NCBI RefSeq assembly: GCF_001939045.1
Contig: NZ_MKIM01000026.1
Location: 88,017 to 152,016 of the forward strand
Source: Rhizobium oryziradicis
Lineage (GTDB): Bacteria; Pseudomonadota; Alphaproteobacteria; Rhizobiales; Rhizobiaceae
Length of the DNA: 64,000 bases
Direction: 5' to 3'
The notes beneath the pieces are model-generated. The model searched no databases. It was not told the DNA's origin and worked only from the letters and a program-made list of their open reading frames with translations. The first letter of the stretch is position 1. Every line of letters starts with the position of its first letter. Both the position numbers and the translations under genes were made by a program. Of this stretch, positions 43,487 to 53,854 are shown one piece after another.

Positions 43487-44218
43487 TCAGCTATCGTGGT
43501 CTGGTCCATCAATCAGCGGCGTTGGGTGCGCCAAAGCCTCCAGCGCACCACGATCGGTGATGATGATACGTTGACCATCAATCTTGGCACCAACCTCCTT
43601 GAGCGATTTCATCACTCGCGACAGGCTTTCCGGTGTGATGCCGAGAAGTGAAGCAAGCAACCGCTTTTCGATGGGCAAAGTAAAGCTGACGCCGTTGGTC
43701 GCTGACTTTGCTTGACGCAGAATATATGCGGCAAGTCTCTCGCGGGCATTTCGCAGCTTGAGGTCCTTGGTGTGCCGCACCGAAGTACGGTAACATTCTG
43801 CAAGTTCGGTAATCGTTGCCATTGCGAATTCGGGATCAATTCTGAAAATTGCGCGCAAATCGACACTGGGCACAAGGATCACACGGGTTTTTTCAAGGGT
43901 ACGTGCCGACATGAGATAGGGCGCGTCTTTAATGGCGGCCGCGAGAATGAAGGTGGAAATGGGGCGCACCACCCCCATGGTGGTTTCGTGGCCCTGCCAT
44001 CCAGCAAAAAGTTCGACAGATCCTTCGACAACAATATGCAGAAAGTCCGCCAGAGAACCTTCGTCGATCAGTTTCACCGAAGCCGGGAAGGTCTGGTCGT
44101 AGGCGGTGCGCGTCAATGCGTTGAAATTCTCCTCATCCATGGTGCGAAACAAGGGCAGTTGACGAATATATTGACGCTCGACATCACGCAAAGCCAACCC
44201 CAAATCACTATTTTGCAC
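43487..44218 (-). CDS. narR: Crp/Fnr family regulator of nitrate respiration (NarR-like)
   Basis: 243 residues with a cyclic-nucleotide-binding-type sensor domain (about 20-140) and a C-terminal HTH whose recognition helix reads GITPESLSRVMKSL, the E-SR type that reads TTGAT half-sites. The N-terminal cysteines of oxygen-sensing FNR are absent, as in NarR and Dnr. It is divergent from narK with a perfect FNR-type box between. In Paracoccus, NarR at this position activates narKGHJI in response to nitrate or nitrite. The symbol is by context and similarity. Confidence 0.82.
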   Translation of the reverse strand: MQNSDLGLALRDVERQYIRQLPLFRTMDEENFNALTRTAYDQTFPASVKLIDEGSLADFLHIVVEGSVELFAGWQGHETTMGVVRPISTFILAAAIKDAPYLMSARTLEKTRVILVPSVDLRAIFRIDPEFAMATITELAECYRTSVRHTKDLKLRNARERLAAYILRQAKSATNGVSFTLPIEKRLLASLLGITPESLSRVMKSLKEVGAKIDGQRIIITDRGALEALAHPTPLIDGPDHDS

Positions 44219-44354
44219 TTATCATATGGTAAGCCACTGCGTGACCCATGTCCAGAAACGAGCGAGCTATTTCACTATGCTTGCCTGGCATTTTTGGGGT
44301 CCGTTTTTGTCGAAGGTCAAATCCGGTTCGATTGTCAGGGCCTTTCGCGCCCGT

Positions 44355-44368
44355 TTGATTCATATCAA
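44355..44368. promoter_or_regulatory. FNR/NarR box of the nitrate reductase operon
   Basis: TTGAT-TCAT-ATCAA is a perfect match to the Fnr-family consensus (TTGATN4ATCAA). Its centre lies about 83 bases before the narK start. A class II activated promoter (box at -41.5) would start transcription near 44403. Confidence 0.85.
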
Positions 44369-44444
44369 TCCTCCACCAGACCACATCAGCTTTCGTCGTT
44401 GGAAAGCGCGTGGAAATTGCCCGCGCTGACAACGGAGAATGTCA

Positions 44445-47168
44445 ATGTTGGACAAGCCGATGATATCCAATGGTGATCGAAGGCGCGCTCTCACTCTTAG
44501 CACGGTCGCGTTCACGGCATGCTTTGCGGTCTGGACAATCTTTTCGATCATTGGCGTGGCGATCAAGGCAGAGCTGGGGCTCAATGAATTCGAGTTCGGT
44601 CTGCTGGTTGCCACACCTGTTCTGACCGGATCCATCACACGGCTGTTTCTGGGCGTGTTGACGGAAAAATATGGTGGTAGGATCGTCTTCGCCGCTCAAA
44701 TGCTGTTGACCGCACTGGCAACATGGATGCTGACCTGGGCCACAAGCTACGCAATGTATCTGATTGCGGCCTTGGGGATCGGCCTCGCTGGCGGATCATT
44801 CATCATCGGGGTCGCTTATGTGTCCCGCTGGTACACGGCGAGCCAGCAGGGCACAGCGCTTGGAATCTTTGGGGCCGGAAATGTGGGGGCTGTTGTCACC
44901 GCCTTTGTCGCGCCTCTCGTTATGGTCGCTTATGGCTGGCATGGGGTTGCGCATGTCTGGGCGGCCGCCCTGGCGCTGATGGCCATTGCGTTTTTCTTCC
45001 TTGCCAAGGATGATCCACAGCTGGTGGCCCGGCGCGCGAGTGGCAAGGCAGCCCCCACGCTTAGCCAACAGTTTGCACCTTTGAAGAACCTGCAGGTCTG
45101 GCGCTTCGCCACCTATTATTTCTTTGTTTTCGGCGGGTTCGTTGCCATTGCCCTTTGGACACCGCATTACCTCGTCAACGTATATCACGTCGATATTCGC
45201 ACAGCCGGCATGGCAGCGGCGGCATTCGGATTATCCGCCTCGCTGTTTCGGGCCTATGGTGGTCATCTCTCTGATCGTTTCGGTGCCCGCTCGGTGATGT
45301 ATTGGAGCTTCGGTTTTTCCGCCATTTTGCTGTTCATGTTGTCCTATCCGGCCACGGATTACGTCATTCAAAGCAAAAATGGCCCGATTGCGTTTTCCAC
45401 CCGGATGGACTTCCTGCCCTTCGTCATCATGCTGTTCATGCTCGGTTTCTTTATGAGCCTTGGCAAGGCGGCGGTGTTCAAACACATTCCGGTCTATTAT
45501 CCTGAACATGTCGGCGCAGTGGGTGGTCTTGTCGGCATGATCGGCGGGCTTGGCGGCTTTATTCTCCCCATCCTGTTCGGAGCAGTTCTCGATCTCACCG
45601 GCATCTACACGTCCAGTTTCGCCTTGTTGTTCCTTTTGGTCTGCGTGTCGCTTACCTGGATGCATCTGGCCATCCGCCATATGGAGCGATCCGCCCAGGG
45701 TGCAATGCTGGACCAACTGCCAGAATTGCCCGAAATGCAGGGAATGCCCGCCACCACGGCAGCAAACCAGACCCATACGCTGGAAGAATGGACACCCGAA
45801 GATACGGCATTCTGGACGACGAAAGGGAGCCGGATTGCGCGACGCAACCTCTGGATATCCATCCCCGCCCTGCTTTTAGCCTTTGGTGTGTGGATGGTGT
45901 GGTCAGTGGTGGTGGCACGGCTGTCAGCCATTGGCTTCACCTTCACCCCTGAGCAGCTTTTCTGGCTGGCGGCATTGCCCGGACTTTCGGGCGCGACATT
46001 TCGGATTTTTTACAGCTTCATGGTTCCGATCTTTGGCGGCAGGCTGTGGACCACCCTTTCGACTGCATCCCTTCTGTTGCCCGCCATGGGCATTGGCTAT
46101 GCGGTGCAAAATCCCCAAACACCCTATCTGATCTTTCTGGTTCTGGCGCTGCTTTGCGGCTTCGGCGGGGGCAACTTTGCGTCCTCAATGGCCAACATCG
46201 CCTTTTTCTACCCTAAGGCTGAGAAGGGCAATGCGCTTGCCTTAAACGCCGGACTCGGCAATCTCGGCGTCTCGGTCATGCAGTTTCTGGTGCCAATCGT
46301 CATCACCTCCAGTGTTTTTGGCATCATGGGTGGCGAGGCACAAACCATGACCAAGGGCGGTCAGCTGTGGATGCAGAATGCCGGCTTTGTCTGGGTGCCA
46401 TTCATCATCCTTTCGACCGTCGCAGCGTGGGTGGGCATGAACGACATTGCTGATGCCAAAGCCAGCTTCAAAGAGCAGGCCATCATCTTCTCGCGCAAGC
46501 ACAACTGGATCATGTGCGTTCTTTATACCGGAACATTCGGCAGTTTCATCGGCTATTCGGCGGGCTTTCCTCTGCTGGCCAAGATGATGTTCCCTGAGGT
46601 GAACTCGCTGCAGCTCGTGTTCCTCGGCCCGCTTGTGGGCGCGCTGAGCCGCGCAGGTACAGGCTGGGTCGCTGACCGCTTCGGCGGCGGCCGCGTCACC
46701 TTCTGGACCTTTATCGGAATGATTGCAGCAGTGTTTGGTGTGATCTTCTTCCTCGGCATCAAGGACCAGCCGGGTGCCTTTACAGGCTTCTTCATGACAT
46801 TCATGGCGCTGTTTCTTCTCACGGGGATCGGCAATGCCTCCACCTTCCAGATGATCCCCGCGATCATGGCGCGTGAAGTGCCTCGCCTCATGCCACAGCT
46901 CAAAGATGGCGACCTGCGCAAGCAAATTGATCGCGAGAGTGCAGCAATCATTGCCTTCACCTCGGCCATTGCCGCCTACGGTGCCTTTTTCATCCCCAAA
47001 GCCTATGGCAGCTCTATCGCCATCACCGGCGGCCCCTCGGCGGCACTCTGGGGCTTCCTTGGCTTTTACATCCTCTGCGCGGTCCTGACCTGGGCTTACT
47101 ACACCCGACGCGGTGGCCTCCTCAACACTGCGGAACGTGGCGCACGCCAGACCGCTGTCCAAGCTTGA
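44445..47168 (+). CDS. narK: NarK1-NarK2 fusion nitrate/nitrite transporter
   Basis: About 907 residues from the ATG at 44445, which has GGAG at a 7-base distance; an ATG six bases earlier is too close to it. Two complete MFS units are fused. The first (about 10-415) begins LTLSTVAFTACFAVWTIFSI with nitrate-signature GGSFIIGVAYVSRWY. The second (about 470-895) contains FGGGNFASSMANIAFFYPK and ALNAGLGNLGVSVMQF. In Paracoccus the first domain works as nitrate/proton symporter and the second as nitrate/nitrite antiporter. First gene of the nar operon, 17 bases before narG. Confidence 0.96.
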   Translation: MLDKPMISNGDRRRALTLSTVAFTACFAVWTIFSIIGVAIKAELGLNEFEFGLLVATPVLTGSITRLFLGVLTEKYGGRIVFAAQMLLTALATWMLTWATSYAMYLIAALGIGLAGGSFIIGVAYVSRWYTASQQGTALGIFGAGNVGAVVTAFVAPLVMVAYGWHGVAHVWAAALALMAIAFFFLAKDDPQLVARRASGKAAPTLSQQFAPLKNLQVWRFATYYFFVFGGFVAIALWTPHYLVNVYHVDIRTAGMAAAAFGLSASLFRAYGGHLSDRFGARSVMYWSFGFSAILLFMLSYPATDYVIQSKNGPIAFSTRMDFLPFVIMLFMLGFFMSLGKAAVFKHIPVYYPEHVGAVGGLVGMIGGLGGFILPILFGAVLDLTGIYTSSFALLFLLVCVSLTWMHLAIRHMERSAQGAMLDQLPELPEMQGMPATTAANQTHTLEEWTPEDTAFWTTKGSRIARRNLWISIPALLLAFGVWMVWSVVVARLSAIGFTFTPEQLFWLAALPGLSGATFRIFYSFMVPIFGGRLWTTLSTASLLLPAMGIGYAVQNPQTPYLIFLVLALLCGFGGGNFASSMANIAFFYPKAEKGNALALNAGLGNLGVSVMQFLVPIVITSSVFGIMGGEAQTMTKGGQLWMQNAGFVWVPFIILSTVAAWVGMNDIADAKASFKEQAIIFSRKHNWIMCVLYTGTFGSFIGYSAGFPLLAKMMFPEVNSLQLVFLGPLVGALSRAGTGWVADRFGGGRVTFWTFIGMIAAVFGVIFFLGIKDQPGAFTGFFMTFMALFLLTGIGNASTFQMIPAIMAREVPRLMPQLKDGDLRKQIDRESAAIIAFTSAIAAYGAFFIPKAYGSSIAITGGPSAALWGFLGFYILCAVLTWAYYTRRGGLLNTAERGARQTAVQA

Positions 47169-47185
47169 CCTGAAAGGATTGCAAT

Positions 47186-50100
47186 ATGAGCCATCTTCTC
47201 GACCGCCTGAATTTCTTCAAATCCAACAAAGTCGACTCATTCGCCGACGGTCATGGCCAGACGACGATTGAAAACCGGGATTGGGAGGAGGTTTATCGCA
47301 ACCGCTGGCGCCACGACAAGATCGTGCGTTCCACCCATGGCGTCAACTGCACCGGCTCCTGTTCGTGGAAAATCTACGTTAAATCGGGCATCGTCACCTG
47401 GGAAACACAGCAGACCGACTATCCGCGCACCCGGCCCGACATGCCCAATCACGAACCACGCGGTTGCGCACGAGGGGCCAGTTACAGCTGGTATCTTTAC
47501 TCTGCCAACCGCGTCAAAACACCCTTGATCCGCAGCCGCCTCATGCGGCTATGGCGCGAGGCGCGGGCATCGATGAGCCCCGTTGCCGCATGGGCTGCCA
47601 TTCAGTCCGATCCGAAGAAGCGGGCAAGCTACACAAAGACACGCGGCAAGGGGGGATTTGTGCGTGCCTCATGGGATGAGGTGACAGAGATCATCGCCGC
47701 CGCCAATGCCTATACCACGAAAAACTACGGCCCTGACCGTGTTTTCGGCTTCTCGCCGATCCCGGCAATGTCGATGGTGTCTTATGCCGCCGGCGCACGC
47801 TACCTATCGCTTCTGGGCGGTACCTGTCTGTCTTTCTATGATTGGTATTGTGATTTGCCACCGGCGTCACCCCAGACCTGGGGCGAGCAGACCGATGTGC
47901 CGGAAAGTGCCGACTGGTATAATTCGAGCTTCATGATCCTCTGGGGCTCCAACGTGCCGCAGACGCGCACGCCGGATGCGCATTTTTACACCGAGGCACG
48001 CTATCGGGGTGCAAAATCCGCCGTTATCAGCCCCGATTATTCGGAGGCCGCCAAGTTCGGCGATATCTGGCTCAATCCACAGGCCGGGACCGATGCTGCT
48101 CTGGCGCTGGCCATGGGCCATGTGATCTTGCGCGAATATTATCTGGATCGGCAGGTGCCCTATTTTGATGACTACACCCGTCAATATTCCGATTTTCCGC
48201 TGCTGGTGAAGCTTGAGGAAAAGGACGGCAAATTTATCCCCGGGCGGATGGTGCGGGCTTCTGACTTCACCGACACCTTGGGCGAGGACAATAACCCCGA
48301 CTGGAAAACGGTTGGCCTTGATGCCAAAACGGGTGAGGTCGTGGTGCCAAATGGCTCTATCGGGTTTCGCTGGGGCCAGGATGGGCAATGGAATCTTGAG
48401 AAAAAGGCCGCAGGCGTCGATCTCGATCTCAAATCCTCCCTGATCCTTGAGAACGATCGCGACGATGTGGTCGGCGTCGATTTTCCTTACTTCGGCGGCG
48501 AAGCGCATTCGCATTTCGTCTCAGATGATCGTGGTGCAGTTCTGACACGCAATATTCCGGTCAAGCGCATGGCATTGAAAGACGGCGAGACGCTGGTAAC
48601 CACGGTATTTGATCTGCTCTGCGCCAATTACGGCCTTGATCGCGGCTTGGGTGGCGACAATGTCACACGCTCGTTCGATGACGACATGCCGTTTACCCCG
48701 GCCTGGGCAGAAAAAATCACCGGCGTGAAACGCGACCGCATCATCACCGTTGCACGTGCCTTTGCGACCAATGCTGAGAAAACCCGTGGCAAATCCATGG
48801 TCATTCTCGGGGCAGGGGTCAACCATTGGTACCATATGGACATGACCTATCGCGGCATCATCAACATGCTGGTGATGTGCGGTTGCGTCGGGCAATCGGG
48901 TGGTGGCTGGTCGCATTATGTTGGCCAGGAAAAATTGCGTCCCCAGACCGGCTGGACAGCACTTGCCTTTGCGCTCGATTGGGCACGGCCACCCCGGCAG
49001 ATGAATGGAACCAGCGCGTTCTACGCCCATACCGATCAATGGCGCTATGAAACCGTATCAGCCAAGGAGATCCTGTCGCCAACTGCTCCTGCTGGCAATT
49101 GGGCCGAGCGCAGCCTGATCGACTACAACATTCAGGCCGAGCGCATGGGCTGGCTGCCCTCGGCCCCCCAGCTCAAAACCAACCCGCTGGATGTTGGCCG
49201 CGCGGCCAAGGCCGCAGGCAAAACAGCGGCAGACTATGTGGCGGCACAGTTGAAATCAGGCACCTTGCAAATGTCTTGCGAAGACCCGGATGCACCCGAA
49301 AACTGGCCACGCAACCTGTTTATCTGGCGCTCAAACCTGTTGGGATCATCAGGCAAGGGGCATGAATACTTCCTGCGCCACCTGCTTGGCACCGACCATG
49401 GCATTCAGGGCAAGGATCTGGGCGAGGAAGGAGGCCAAAAGCCGCTTGAGGCGACCTGGCATGACAAAGCACCTGAAGGCAAGCTTGACCTGCTGGTAAC
49501 ACTCGACTTCCGCATGTCAACAACCTGCGTCTATTCCGATATCGTGCTGCCGACGGCGAGCTGGTATGAAAAGGATGATCTGAACACCTCCGATATGCAT
49601 CCGTTCATCCACCCTTTGCAGGCGGCAGTGGACCCGGCCTATGAGTCCAAGACCGACTGGGAAATCTTCAAGCTGATTGCGGCTCGCTTTTCGGATATTG
49701 CGCCCGAAGTTCTTGGGGTGGAAAGCGATGTCGTTGCCTGGCCGTTACAGCACGACACACCCGCCGAATTGGCGCAGTCCGTCGTGGCTGATTGGAAAAA
49801 GGGCGAGTGCGACCTCATTCCCGGCAAAACAGCACCCAACTATATCGAAATTGAGCGGGATTATCCCAACCTCAGCAAAAAATTCGTCTCGATGGGGCCG
49901 CTGATGGAAAAGATCGGCAATGGTGGCAAAGGCATTGCCTGGGACACAAAGGAAGAAGTCCATCATCTGCAGGCGTTGAACGGTCGTGTGACGGACGAGG
50001 GTGTGACCAAGGGTTTGGCGCGTCTTGATACTGCCATTGATGCGGCCGAGATGATCTTGATGCTTGCCCCCGAAACCAACGGCGAAGTGGCGGCAAAAGC

Positions 50101-50920
50101 CTGGGCAGCACTGGAAAAGATCACAGGGCGAGACCATCGCCACCTTGCTGAAGCCAAGCGCGATGAAAAGATCCGCTTCCGCGACATCGCGGCTCAACCG
50201 CGCAAGATCATTTCCTCACCCACCTGGTCCGGCATCGAGAGCGAGGAGGTCAGCTATAATGCTGGCTATACCAATGTTCATGAACTGATCCCGTGGCGCA
50301 CGCTGTCGGGACGCCAGCAACTCTACCAGGATCACGAATGGATGCGCGCCTTTGGCGAAGCTCTGGTCACTTGGCGTCCGCCGGTTGATCTGAAGACAAT
50401 CGCTCCGGCGATTGGCCTTGCCGGAGATTCGAAAACCGTGGTGCTGAACTTCATCACCCCGCACCAGAAATGGGGCATCCATTCGACCTATACCGATAAC
50501 CTCCTCATGCAGACGCTTAGCCGTGGCGGGCCGATTGTCTGGATTTCCGAGGTCGATGCCAAAAAGGCCGGGCTGGTCGATAACGACTGGGTTGAAGTCT
50601 TCAACGCCAACGGCGCGCTGACGGCGCGTTGTGTGGTCAGCCAGCGGATCAAGGAAGGCAATCTGTTCATGTACCACGCACAGGAGAAGATCCTGAACAC
50701 GCCGGGCAGTCAAATCACCGGCAAACGCGGCGGCATCCACAACTCGGTCACCCGTACGGTGCTCAAGCCCACCCACATGATCGGCGGCTACGCACAGCTA
50801 AGCTACGGGTTCAATTACTACGGCACAGTCGGCTCGAACCGAGATGAATTCGTGGTCGTGCGCAAGATGGAAAAGGTCGATTGGCTTGATGCCCCGGCCA
50901 AGGTGGAGGCAGCAGAATGA
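47186..50920 (+). CDS. narG: Respiratory nitrate reductase, alpha subunit
   Basis: 1244 residues, the usual NarG length. The FS0 iron-sulphur ligands appear as STHGVNCTGSC (His, Cys, Cys) with a later Cys in EPRGCARGASYSW. The molybdenum-ligand Asp lies in VISPDYSEAAKFGD. Bis-MGD binding regions and the C-terminal ANGALTARCVVSQRI barrel are present. Catalyses nitrate to nitrite on the cytoplasmic side of the membrane with quinol electrons. An AAGGA ribosome site precedes the ATG, and its last codons overlap narH (ATGA). Confidence 0.98.
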   Translation: MSHLLDRLNFFKSNKVDSFADGHGQTTIENRDWEEVYRNRWRHDKIVRSTHGVNCTGSCSWKIYVKSGIVTWETQQTDYPRTRPDMPNHEPRGCARGASYSWYLYSANRVKTPLIRSRLMRLWREARASMSPVAAWAAIQSDPKKRASYTKTRGKGGFVRASWDEVTEIIAAANAYTTKNYGPDRVFGFSPIPAMSMVSYAAGARYLSLLGGTCLSFYDWYCDLPPASPQTWGEQTDVPESADWYNSSFMILWGSNVPQTRTPDAHFYTEARYRGAKSAVISPDYSEAAKFGDIWLNPQAGTDAALALAMGHVILREYYLDRQVPYFDDYTRQYSDFPLLVKLEEKDGKFIPGRMVRASDFTDTLGEDNNPDWKTVGLDAKTGEVVVPNGSIGFRWGQDGQWNLEKKAAGVDLDLKSSLILENDRDDVVGVDFPYFGGEAHSHFVSDDRGAVLTRNIPVKRMALKDGETLVTTVFDLLCANYGLDRGLGGDNVTRSFDDDMPFTPAWAEKITGVKRDRIITVARAFATNAEKTRGKSMVILGAGVNHWYHMDMTYRGIINMLVMCGCVGQSGGGWSHYVGQEKLRPQTGWTALAFALDWARPPRQMNGTSAFYAHTDQWRYETVSAKEILSPTAPAGNWAERSLIDYNIQAERMGWLPSAPQLKTNPLDVGRAAKAAGKTAADYVAAQLKSGTLQMSCEDPDAPENWPRNLFIWRSNLLGSSGKGHEYFLRHLLGTDHGIQGKDLGEEGGQKPLEATWHDKAPEGKLDLLVTLDFRMSTTCVYSDIVLPTASWYEKDDLNTSDMHPFIHPLQAAVDPAYESKTDWEIFKLIAARFSDIAPEVLGVESDVVAWPLQHDTPAELAQSVVADWKKGECDLIPGKTAPNYIEIERDYPNLSKKFVSMGPLMEKIGNGGKGIAWDTKEEVHHLQALNGRVTDEGVTKGLARLDTAIDAAEMILMLAPETNGEVAAKAWAALEKITGRDHRHLAEAKRDEKIRFRDIAAQPRKIISSPTWSGIESEEVSYNAGYTNVHELIPWRTLSGRQQLYQDHEWMRAFGEALVTWRPPVDLKTIAPAIGLAGDSKTVVLNFITPHQKWGIHSTYTDNLLMQTLSRGGPIVWISEVDAKKAGLVDNDWVEVFNANGALTARCVVSQRIKEGNLFMYHAQEKILNTPGSQITGKRGGIHNSVTRTVLKPTHMIGGYAQLSYGFNYYGTVGSNRDEFVVVRKMEKVDWLDAPAKVEAAE

Positions 50921-52437
50921 AAATACGCGCGCAAATCGGCATGGTGCTCAATCTCGATAAATGTATCGGTTGCCACACCTGTTCCGTCACCTGCAAGAAT
51001 GTCTGGACCAGTCGCGACGGCGTTGAATATGCGTGGTTCAACAATGTCGAGACGAAACCCGGCATTGGTTATCCCAAGGATTGGGAAAATCAAAAGCGCT
51101 GGAACGGCGGTTGGGAGCGCACCCAAGCGGGGAAAATCCGCCCCAAGCAGGGAGCCAAGTGGCGTATCCTTGCCAATATCTTCGGCAATCCCAACCTGCC
51201 CGAGATAGATGACTATTATGAGCCGTTCACCTTTGACTATGATCATCTGAAATCTGCCCCCGAGATGGAGGCGTTTCCGACCGCGCGGCCGCGTTCTCTG
51301 ATATCGGGGGAGCGGATCGAGAAAATCAAATGGGGCCCGAATTGGGAGGAAATCCTCGGCGGCGAATTCTCGAAGCGTTCGAAAGACTACAATTTCGAGG
51401 GTATTCAGAAGGAAATGTATGGTCTGTATGAGCAGACCTTCATGATGTATCTGCCGCGCCTTTGCGAACACTGTCTCAATCCTGCTTGCGTTTCAGCATG
51501 CCCTTCCGGTGCAATCTACAAGCGCGAGGAAGACGGTGTCGTACTGATCGACCAGGAGAAATGTCGTGGTTGGCGGATGTGTGTCTCGGCCTGTCCCTAC
51601 AAGAAGATTTATTACAATTGGTCAACTGGCAAGTCAGAGAAATGCACCTTCTGCTACCCGCGTCTGGAAAGCGGCCTGCCAACAGTCTGTTCGGAAACCT
51701 GCGTTGGGCGCATCCGTTATATTGGTGTGATGCTCTACGATGCAGACAAGATCGCAGATGCGGCCTCCGTCGGGAATGAGAAGGATCTTTATGACGCGCA
51801 GCTTGGCGTGTTCCTCGACCCGAATGACCCGGAGGTGATCGCCGCAGCGCGTGCCGAAGGTATTCCGGAAGACTGGATCAAGGGTGCTCGTAATTCTCCG
51901 ATCTGGAAGATGGCGATGGAATGGAAGATCGCCTTCCCGCTGCACCCGGAATATCGCACCTTGCCAATGGTTTGGTATGTCCCGCCGCTGTCGCCGATCC
52001 AGAACGCCGCTGAGGCCGGAATGATCGATGCCGAAGACGGGATGCCGGATGTGAAAAGCTTGCGCATCCCAGTGCAGTATCTCGCCAATTTGCTGACCGC
52101 AGGCGATGAGAAGCCGGTAATTTCGGCATTGGAGCGGATGCTGGCGATGCGGGCTTATATGCGGTCGAAAACCGTGGACGGCGTCATCAATCTTGGCGTC
52201 GCCAAACGTGTGGGCATGACGCCGCAGCAGATCGACGAGATGTATCAATTGATGGCAATCGCCAACTACGAGGATCGTTTCGTCATCCCGACGACGCATC
52301 GCGAGGTGGTCGAAGATGCCTATGATCTCAGATCGGAATGCGGCTTTACCGATGGCAACGGCTGCTCGGGTGGCATCAGCTCGGGCAAGCTGTTTGGTAG
52401 CAAGAAATACGTGACACCAAAGGATGGTTGGCAATGA
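50917..52437 (+). CDS. narH: Respiratory nitrate reductase, beta subunit
   Basis: 506 residues with four ferredoxin-type cysteine clusters: CIGCHTCSVTCKNVW, CEHCLNPACVSACPSG, CRGWRMCVSACPYKK and CTFCYPRLESGLPTVCSETC. The Trp in CRGW replaces a cysteine, as in NarH, giving one [3Fe-4S] and three [4Fe-4S] clusters. Passes electrons from NarI haems to NarG. It overlaps narG and narJ by 4 bases each. Confidence 0.98.
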   Translation: MKIRAQIGMVLNLDKCIGCHTCSVTCKNVWTSRDGVEYAWFNNVETKPGIGYPKDWENQKRWNGGWERTQAGKIRPKQGAKWRILANIFGNPNLPEIDDYYEPFTFDYDHLKSAPEMEAFPTARPRSLISGERIEKIKWGPNWEEILGGEFSKRSKDYNFEGIQKEMYGLYEQTFMMYLPRLCEHCLNPACVSACPSGAIYKREEDGVVLIDQEKCRGWRMCVSACPYKKIYYNWSTGKSEKCTFCYPRLESGLPTVCSETCVGRIRYIGVMLYDADKIADAASVGNEKDLYDAQLGVFLDPNDPEVIAAARAEGIPEDWIKGARNSPIWKMAMEWKIAFPLHPEYRTLPMVWYVPPLSPIQNAAEAGMIDAEDGMPDVKSLRIPVQYLANLLTAGDEKPVISALERMLAMRAYMRSKTVDGVINLGVAKRVGMTPQQIDEMYQLMAIANYEDRFVIPTTHREVVEDAYDLRSECGFTDGNGCSGGISSGKLFGSKKYVTPKDGWQ

Positions 52438-53138
52438 TCCGCACATTCAAGGCGCTGTCGGCGCTGCTGAGTTATCCATCCAGCGATTTGCAAGAGGCGA
52501 TCCCTTTGATACGCAAGGTGCTTGTTGCCGAGGCGCTGTTGACACCTGCGCAAGCGGAGGTATTGCAACCGCTGCTTCGAAACATTGCAATGGGTGATCT
52601 GTTTGATCTGCAAGAGGCTTATGTCCTGCTTTTCGATCGTTCCCGGACATTGTCACTCAACCTTTTCGAGCATATCCACGGTGAAAGCCGGGACCGAGGC
52701 GGTGCGATGGTGGATCTTTTGGAAACCTATCGCGCCGGTGGTTTCGATCTTGTCGGGCCGGAGCTACCCGATCATCTGCCAGTGTTGCTCGAATTTCTTG
52801 CAACCCAGCCAATCGCGGTTGCGAGGGAAATTCTCGCCGACGCGGGACCGATACTTGCTGTGCTGACTGAGCGCCTGACGCGCCGTGAGACACCCTACGC
52901 AGCGGTCCTTGCTGCTCTGGCTGATCTTGGCAAAGGTGCTCTCGAGGGTGAGGTGGCGGCAGCATTGCTGGCCGAGCCCGATGACAACCCGGAAGATCTT
53001 GCGGCACTCGATGCAGTCTGGGAGGAGGCGCAGGTCACCTTTGCACCCGACCCTAATGCAGGTTGCCCGGTGTCACGCGACATCCTCGCTAAAATGGACG
53101 TTCCCCTTTCTCCGGCACGCGCCGGGGCTACCCAGTAG
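52434..53138 (+). CDS. narJ: Nitrate reductase assembly chaperone
   Basis: 234 residues from ATG 52434 (overlapping the narH stop); the all-helical TorD/NarJ fold is evident from FKALSALLSYPSSDLQEAIP and LNLFEHIHGESRDRGGAMVD. NarJ binds the NarG N-terminus and holds it until molybdenum cofactor is inserted. Position between narH and narI is the standard order. Confidence 0.96.
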   Translation: MIRTFKALSALLSYPSSDLQEAIPLIRKVLVAEALLTPAQAEVLQPLLRNIAMGDLFDLQEAYVLLFDRSRTLSLNLFEHIHGESRDRGGAMVDLLETYRAGGFDLVGPELPDHLPVLLEFLATQPIAVAREILADAGPILAVLTERLTRRETPYAAVLAALADLGKGALEGEVAAALLAEPDDNPEDLAALDAVWEEAQVTFAPDPNAGCPVSRDILAKMDVPLSPARAGATQ

Positions 53139-53150
53139 AGGAGACCCGCA

Positions 53151-53849
53151 ATGCACGATTTTATCTTCGGCATCTACCCCTACATCGCACTTAGCGTGTT
53201 GCTGATCGGCTCTATCGCACGCTATGAACGCGACCCATTCACCTGGAAATCATCGTCCTCGCAACTCTTGCGACGCAAGCAGCTGATACTTGGCTCGGTC
53301 CTGTTTCATGTCGGCGTGTTGATTATCTTTTTCGGCCATTTTTTCGGTCTTCTGACACCCTTGCCTCTGATCAAGGCCCTGGGCATCAGCCATGAGGCCA
53401 AACAGATCCTTGCCGTCGTGGTGGGCGGAGTGGCCGGAACTATGGCGCTTTTAGGCGGCATCATCCTGATCCACCGGCGGCTTGTCGATCCGCGTATTCG
53501 TGCAACGTCGAGCATGATGGATATAATCATCCTGTCGCTTCTGCTGTTGCAGCTTTGCCTTGGTTTGCTGACGATTATCATTTCTGTGCAGAATATCGAC
53601 GGCGGTGAGATGGTGAAATTCATGCAATGGGCGCAGGCGATCTTCACCTTGGATGCGCGCGCTGCAAGCTACACCGCAGGCGCGCCACTCTTGTTCCAAT
53701 TGCACATCTTTCTTGGACTGACGATATTCACCCTGTTCCCATTCAGCCGCCTTGTTCACATGCTGTCGGTGCCGGTCCGCTATCTATGGCGGCCAGGTTA
53801 CCAGATCGTGCGGACCAGAAAGCACAGCCCGAAATATCCGGCGGAGTGA
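53151..53849 (+). CDS. narI: Respiratory nitrate reductase, gamma subunit (cytochrome b)
   Basis: 232 residues with five membrane helices. Haem-ligand histidines lie in FHVGVLIIFFGHFFGLLTPL (helix 2) and in LLFQLHIFLGLTIFTLFPF with RLVHML (helix 5). It oxidises quinol at the periplasmic side and hands electrons to NarH. The spacing of 12 bases after narJ and 5 before the next gene keeps it in the operon. Confidence 0.97.
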   Translation: MHDFIFGIYPYIALSVLLIGSIARYERDPFTWKSSSSQLLRRKQLILGSVLFHVGVLIIFFGHFFGLLTPLPLIKALGISHEAKQILAVVVGGVAGTMALLGGIILIHRRLVDPRIRATSSMMDIIILSLLLLQLCLGLLTIIISVQNIDGGEMVKFMQWAQAIFTLDARAASYTAGAPLLFQLHIFLGLTIFTLFPFSRLVHMLSVPVRYLWRPGYQIVRTRKHSPKYPAE

Positions 53850-53854
53850 CCTAA